From contig JABJPQ010000455.1 of the NCBI GenBank assembly GCA_018663815.1, positions 1 to 6,877 on the forward strand: 6,877 nucleotides of DNA. The letters run 5' to 3'. Position numbers and translations under genes: made by a program. The notes beneath the pieces were generated by a model. It did not search any database, was not told the DNA's origin, and saw only the letters and a list, made by a program, of their open reading frames with translations. Below are positions 5,837 to 6,877 of the stretch, piece by piece; position 1 is the first letter of the stretch; each line of letters opens with the position of its first letter. The DNA is from Halobacteriovoraceae bacterium (lineage in GTDB: Bacteria; Bdellovibrionota; Bacteriovoracia; Bacteriovoracales; Bacteriovoracaceae).

Positions 5837-6031
5837 ATGAGTACAGGTACAGTGAAGTTTTTTAATGATGCAAAAGGTTTTGGTTTTATTACTCCTGAGA
5901 ATGGCGGAGATGACCTTTTTGTTCATACAACTGCAGTAGAAGGTGGAATCCTTGACGAAAATGATAAAGTTGAGTACGAAATTGGTGAAGGACAAAAAGG
6001 TCCTTGTGCAGTACAAGTTAAAAAAATATAA
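5837..6031 (+). CDS. csp: CspA-family cold-shock protein
   Basis: This is a 64-residue single cold-shock domain, an RNA- and single-stranded-DNA-binding beta-barrel that acts as an RNA chaperone in the cytoplasm. Length and fold fit CspA/CspE. GTVKFFN at 4-10 begins the domain, RNP1 is KGFGFI at 13-18 with its stacking Phe15 and Phe17, and RNP2 is LFVHTTAV at 27-34, which keeps Phe28 and His30 but has Thr31 where Phe/Tyr/His or another residue is more usual. The protein is acidic, as is typical. SD GAGGA at 5828-5832 lies 4 bases before the ATG. It is a monocistronic unit with an inverted repeat in front and an intrinsic terminator behind. Which paralogue it is, and whether it is cold-induced, cannot be read from the sequence; the leader is short compared with the long cold-responsive leader of E. 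coli cspA. Confidence 0.96.
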   Translation: MSTGTVKFFNDAKGFGFITPENGGDDLFVHTTAVEGGILDENDKVEYEIGEGQKGPCAVQVKKI

Positions 6032-6056
6032 TCTGAAGAAAATATTTTTTGTTACG

Positions 6057-6084
6057 AAAAGGAGCTTTTTAAGCTCCTTTTTTT
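6057..6084 (+). terminator. Rho-independent terminator of the cold-shock gene
   Basis: A perfect 11-bp stem (AAAAGGAGCTT / AAGCTCCTTTT) with a TTT loop runs into a seven-T tract (6078-6084), 25 bases after the csp stop. Read on the minus strand the stem ends in only four T before CG, so it could stop the gene at 6113 less efficiently; it lies 28 bases after that gene's stop. Confidence 0.93.
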
Positions 6085-6112
6085 ATTTAGTTGTGCCCAC
6101 ACAGCGGTATTT

Positions 6113-6535
6113 TTATAATTGAAGTAAAAAATTTGTGGCCATTGAATTATACGGGCCAAGTTGTGAGGTGCTACAAGAGTCAGTCATTTGTCTTCCATTT
6201 ACTTTATAAGTAATAACAACAAAAATACCATCCTGCTTCTCAAACTTAAATTCACAGCTGGTCCCAATCTTAGGGTCGTGAAAAACGTTCACTGTCTCAC
6301 TGGTAGAACCTTTATAAGATCTTACGATTTTCATTTGTGTTTTCATAAGCCTAGGAATGGGTCTACGTGGAATTTGTCGCCTAAATACACGTCTGCTATT
6401 TTCCATTGGTATGGCAACATAAACTCCATTAGCTTGATCCACAATTTGTGATACATTTTCCCAAGCGCTGCAAGAACATGCCATGGTTTTTACAGAATAT
6501 AACATTACAATCACTAACAATAATTTCATTTTCAT
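6113..6535 (-). CDS. Small secreted netrin/TIMP-like (NTR-fold) protein
   Basis: This 140-residue protein has a signal peptide of 19 residues (MKMKLLLVIVMLYSVKTMA); cleavage would leave a mature protein that begins with Cys20 in CSCSAW. The layout then follows the bacterial TIMP/netrin-like pattern: CxC start, a VYVA strand (38-41), a V-x-SYKG strand (71-76), TVNVFHD (81-87), a CEF strand with Cys94, IFVVITY (104-110), and a closing CSTSQLG with Cys121. Four cysteines allow two disulfides, probably Cys20 or Cys22 to Cys94 and Cys121. An Arg/Pro-rich insert, VFRRQIPRRPIPR (50-62), is unusual. Real TIMPs use the N-terminal Cys to bind metal in metalloproteases, but inhibition by this protein is not established. 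It is probably not a lipoprotein, since TMAC is not a proper lipobox. SD GGAG at 6543-6540 lies 4 bases before the ATG. The NYN gene lies 117 bases upstream on the same strand. Confidence 0.75.
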   Translation of the reverse strand: MKMKLLLVIVMLYSVKTMACSCSAWENVSQIVDQANGVYVAIPMENSRRVFRRQIPRRPIPRLMKTQMKIVRSYKGSTSETVNVFHDPKIGTSCEFKFEKQDGIFVVITYKVNGRQMTDSCSTSQLGPYNSMATNFLLQL

Positions 6536-6560
6536 ATAACTCCCCTTTTGTACAAATTTA

Positions 6561-6589
6561 CTAATACAAATTAAATATCAAAGTGAAAA
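6561..6589 (-). promoter_or_regulatory. Candidate promoter of the netrin-like gene
   Basis: On the minus strand TTTTCA (6589-6584) and TATTAG (6566-6561), each four of six to consensus, are 17 bases apart. Transcription would start near 6554 and give a leader of about 18 bases carrying the SD. The -35 is identical to the one proposed for the MBL-fold gene. This would make the gene independent of the NYN gene. Confidence 0.35.
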
Positions 6590-6595
6590 CACAAT

Positions 6596-6617
6596 TTATC
6601 ATTTGAAAGTATGATAA
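6596..6617. repeat. 7-bp inverted repeat between the NYN and netrin-like genes
   Basis: TTATCAT and ATGATAA flank an 8-base spacer. It lies 36 bases after the NYN stop and just upstream of the candidate promoter of the netrin-like gene. No T-run follows on the minus strand, so it is a poor terminator. An operator site or chance AT-rich symmetry are the alternatives. Confidence 0.3.
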
Positions 6618-6652
6618 TGATTAGCCCTTAATAGGCAAAATATAAAAAATAC

Positions 6653-6877
6653 TTATCTTCGTATTAAAAATGTTCGATCAATGGGGATAAAATTAGACGC
6701 AGACTTAACCAAGGAGTCTGCAGTCAATTGAGGGACTCCGTAGACATCAACAATTTTACCCATTGTGATGAGTCTATCTGCTAATAAATCAAAATCTCCA
6801 TCACCGCTAAGCAAAATTAATCGATCTACACTCAACGCTGTCTCGAGCATATCGATAGCGATACCAACATCCCAATC
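6653..6877 (-). CDS. NYN-domain (LabA/DUF88-like) protein, 5' end outside window
   Basis: The last 74 residues of an NYN domain, a PIN-like fold with metal-dependent RNase activity in studied members. The frame stays open to the window edge. The fragment opens with DWDVGIAIDML (the family's D-hydrophobic helix before the fourth strand), then LILLSGDGDF with Asp26 and Asp28 of the fragment, the conserved acidic motif of the catalytic centre, then a helix, GKIVDVYGVP and the closing helix SLVKSASNFIPID. It ends soon after the domain, so no LOTUS or other C-terminal domain follows, as far as the 3' side shows. The N-terminal acidic residues that complete the active site are out of view. In cyanobacteria LabA affects circadian output; that role is not expected here. 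An ATG at 6850 is internal and not the start, because homology continues upstream of it. Confidence 0.88.
   Translation of the reverse strand, partial: DWDVGIAIDMLETALSVDRLILLSGDGDFDLLADRLITMGKIVDVYGVPQLTADSLVKSASNFIPIDRTFLIRR

Noticed and set aside
6188..6451. Plus-strand 87-codon frame opposite the netrin-like gene
   Set aside because: The minus strand has a signal peptide, SD, promoter and the cysteine pattern of a known fold; the plus frame has none of these.

Overview
This is an AT-rich bacterial chromosome segment with densely packed single genes, clear Shine-Dalgarno (SD) sites in front of most of them, and several small secreted proteins. The gene content (an rlmF 23S rRNA methyltransferase, a CspA-type cold-shock protein, an envelope metallo-beta-lactamase-fold lipoprotein, and a large receiver-like protein with a Lys/Glu/Ala coiled-coil tail) together with the low GC suggests a Gram-negative bacterium. 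A Bdellovibrionota/Bacteriovorax-type organism is my best guess, but it is an inference from style and not a proven assignment. No tRNA, rRNA, CRISPR array, transposase or integrase is visible.

Layout. 1-221: a tetranucleotide repeat at the window edge, a small perfect hairpin, then an extended -10 promoter. 222-2135 (+): a 637-residue cytoplasmic protein with a receiver-like N-terminus, two beta-rich segments and a long charged coiled coil. It converges, with 10 bases between the stops, on 2146-2559 (-), a small secreted protein. A divergent spacer (2560-2754) with palindromes and a 16-codon mini-ORF leads to rlmF at 2755-3675 (+). Then comes a secreted protein of unknown function at 3891-4436 (+), which converges on a metallo-beta-lactamase-fold lipoprotein at 4465-5673 (-). 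A divergent spacer carries the promoters of that gene and of the cold-shock gene at 5837-6031 (+), which ends in a strong intrinsic terminator. On the minus strand, a small secreted protein that looks netrin/TIMP-like (6113-6535) lies downstream of the 3' end of an NYN-domain (LabA-like) nuclease gene cut by the window edge (6653-6877).

Working together. I see no multi-gene operon apart from a possible NYN -> netrin-like pair. Most genes stand alone in convergent or divergent pairs, so this looks like ordinary chromosomal housekeeping plus lineage-specific envelope proteins. I did not find a convincing new multi-gene system. The best leads are regulatory. Two genes (222 and 2755) have TATAAT right in front of the ATG and no SD, while all the others have an SD. 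The second of these also has a well-formed mini-ORF ending 4 bases before its start. A perfect 8-bp inverted repeat stands in front of the cold-shock gene. The promoter and SD also indicate that the lipoprotein starts 7 codons downstream of its first ATG.
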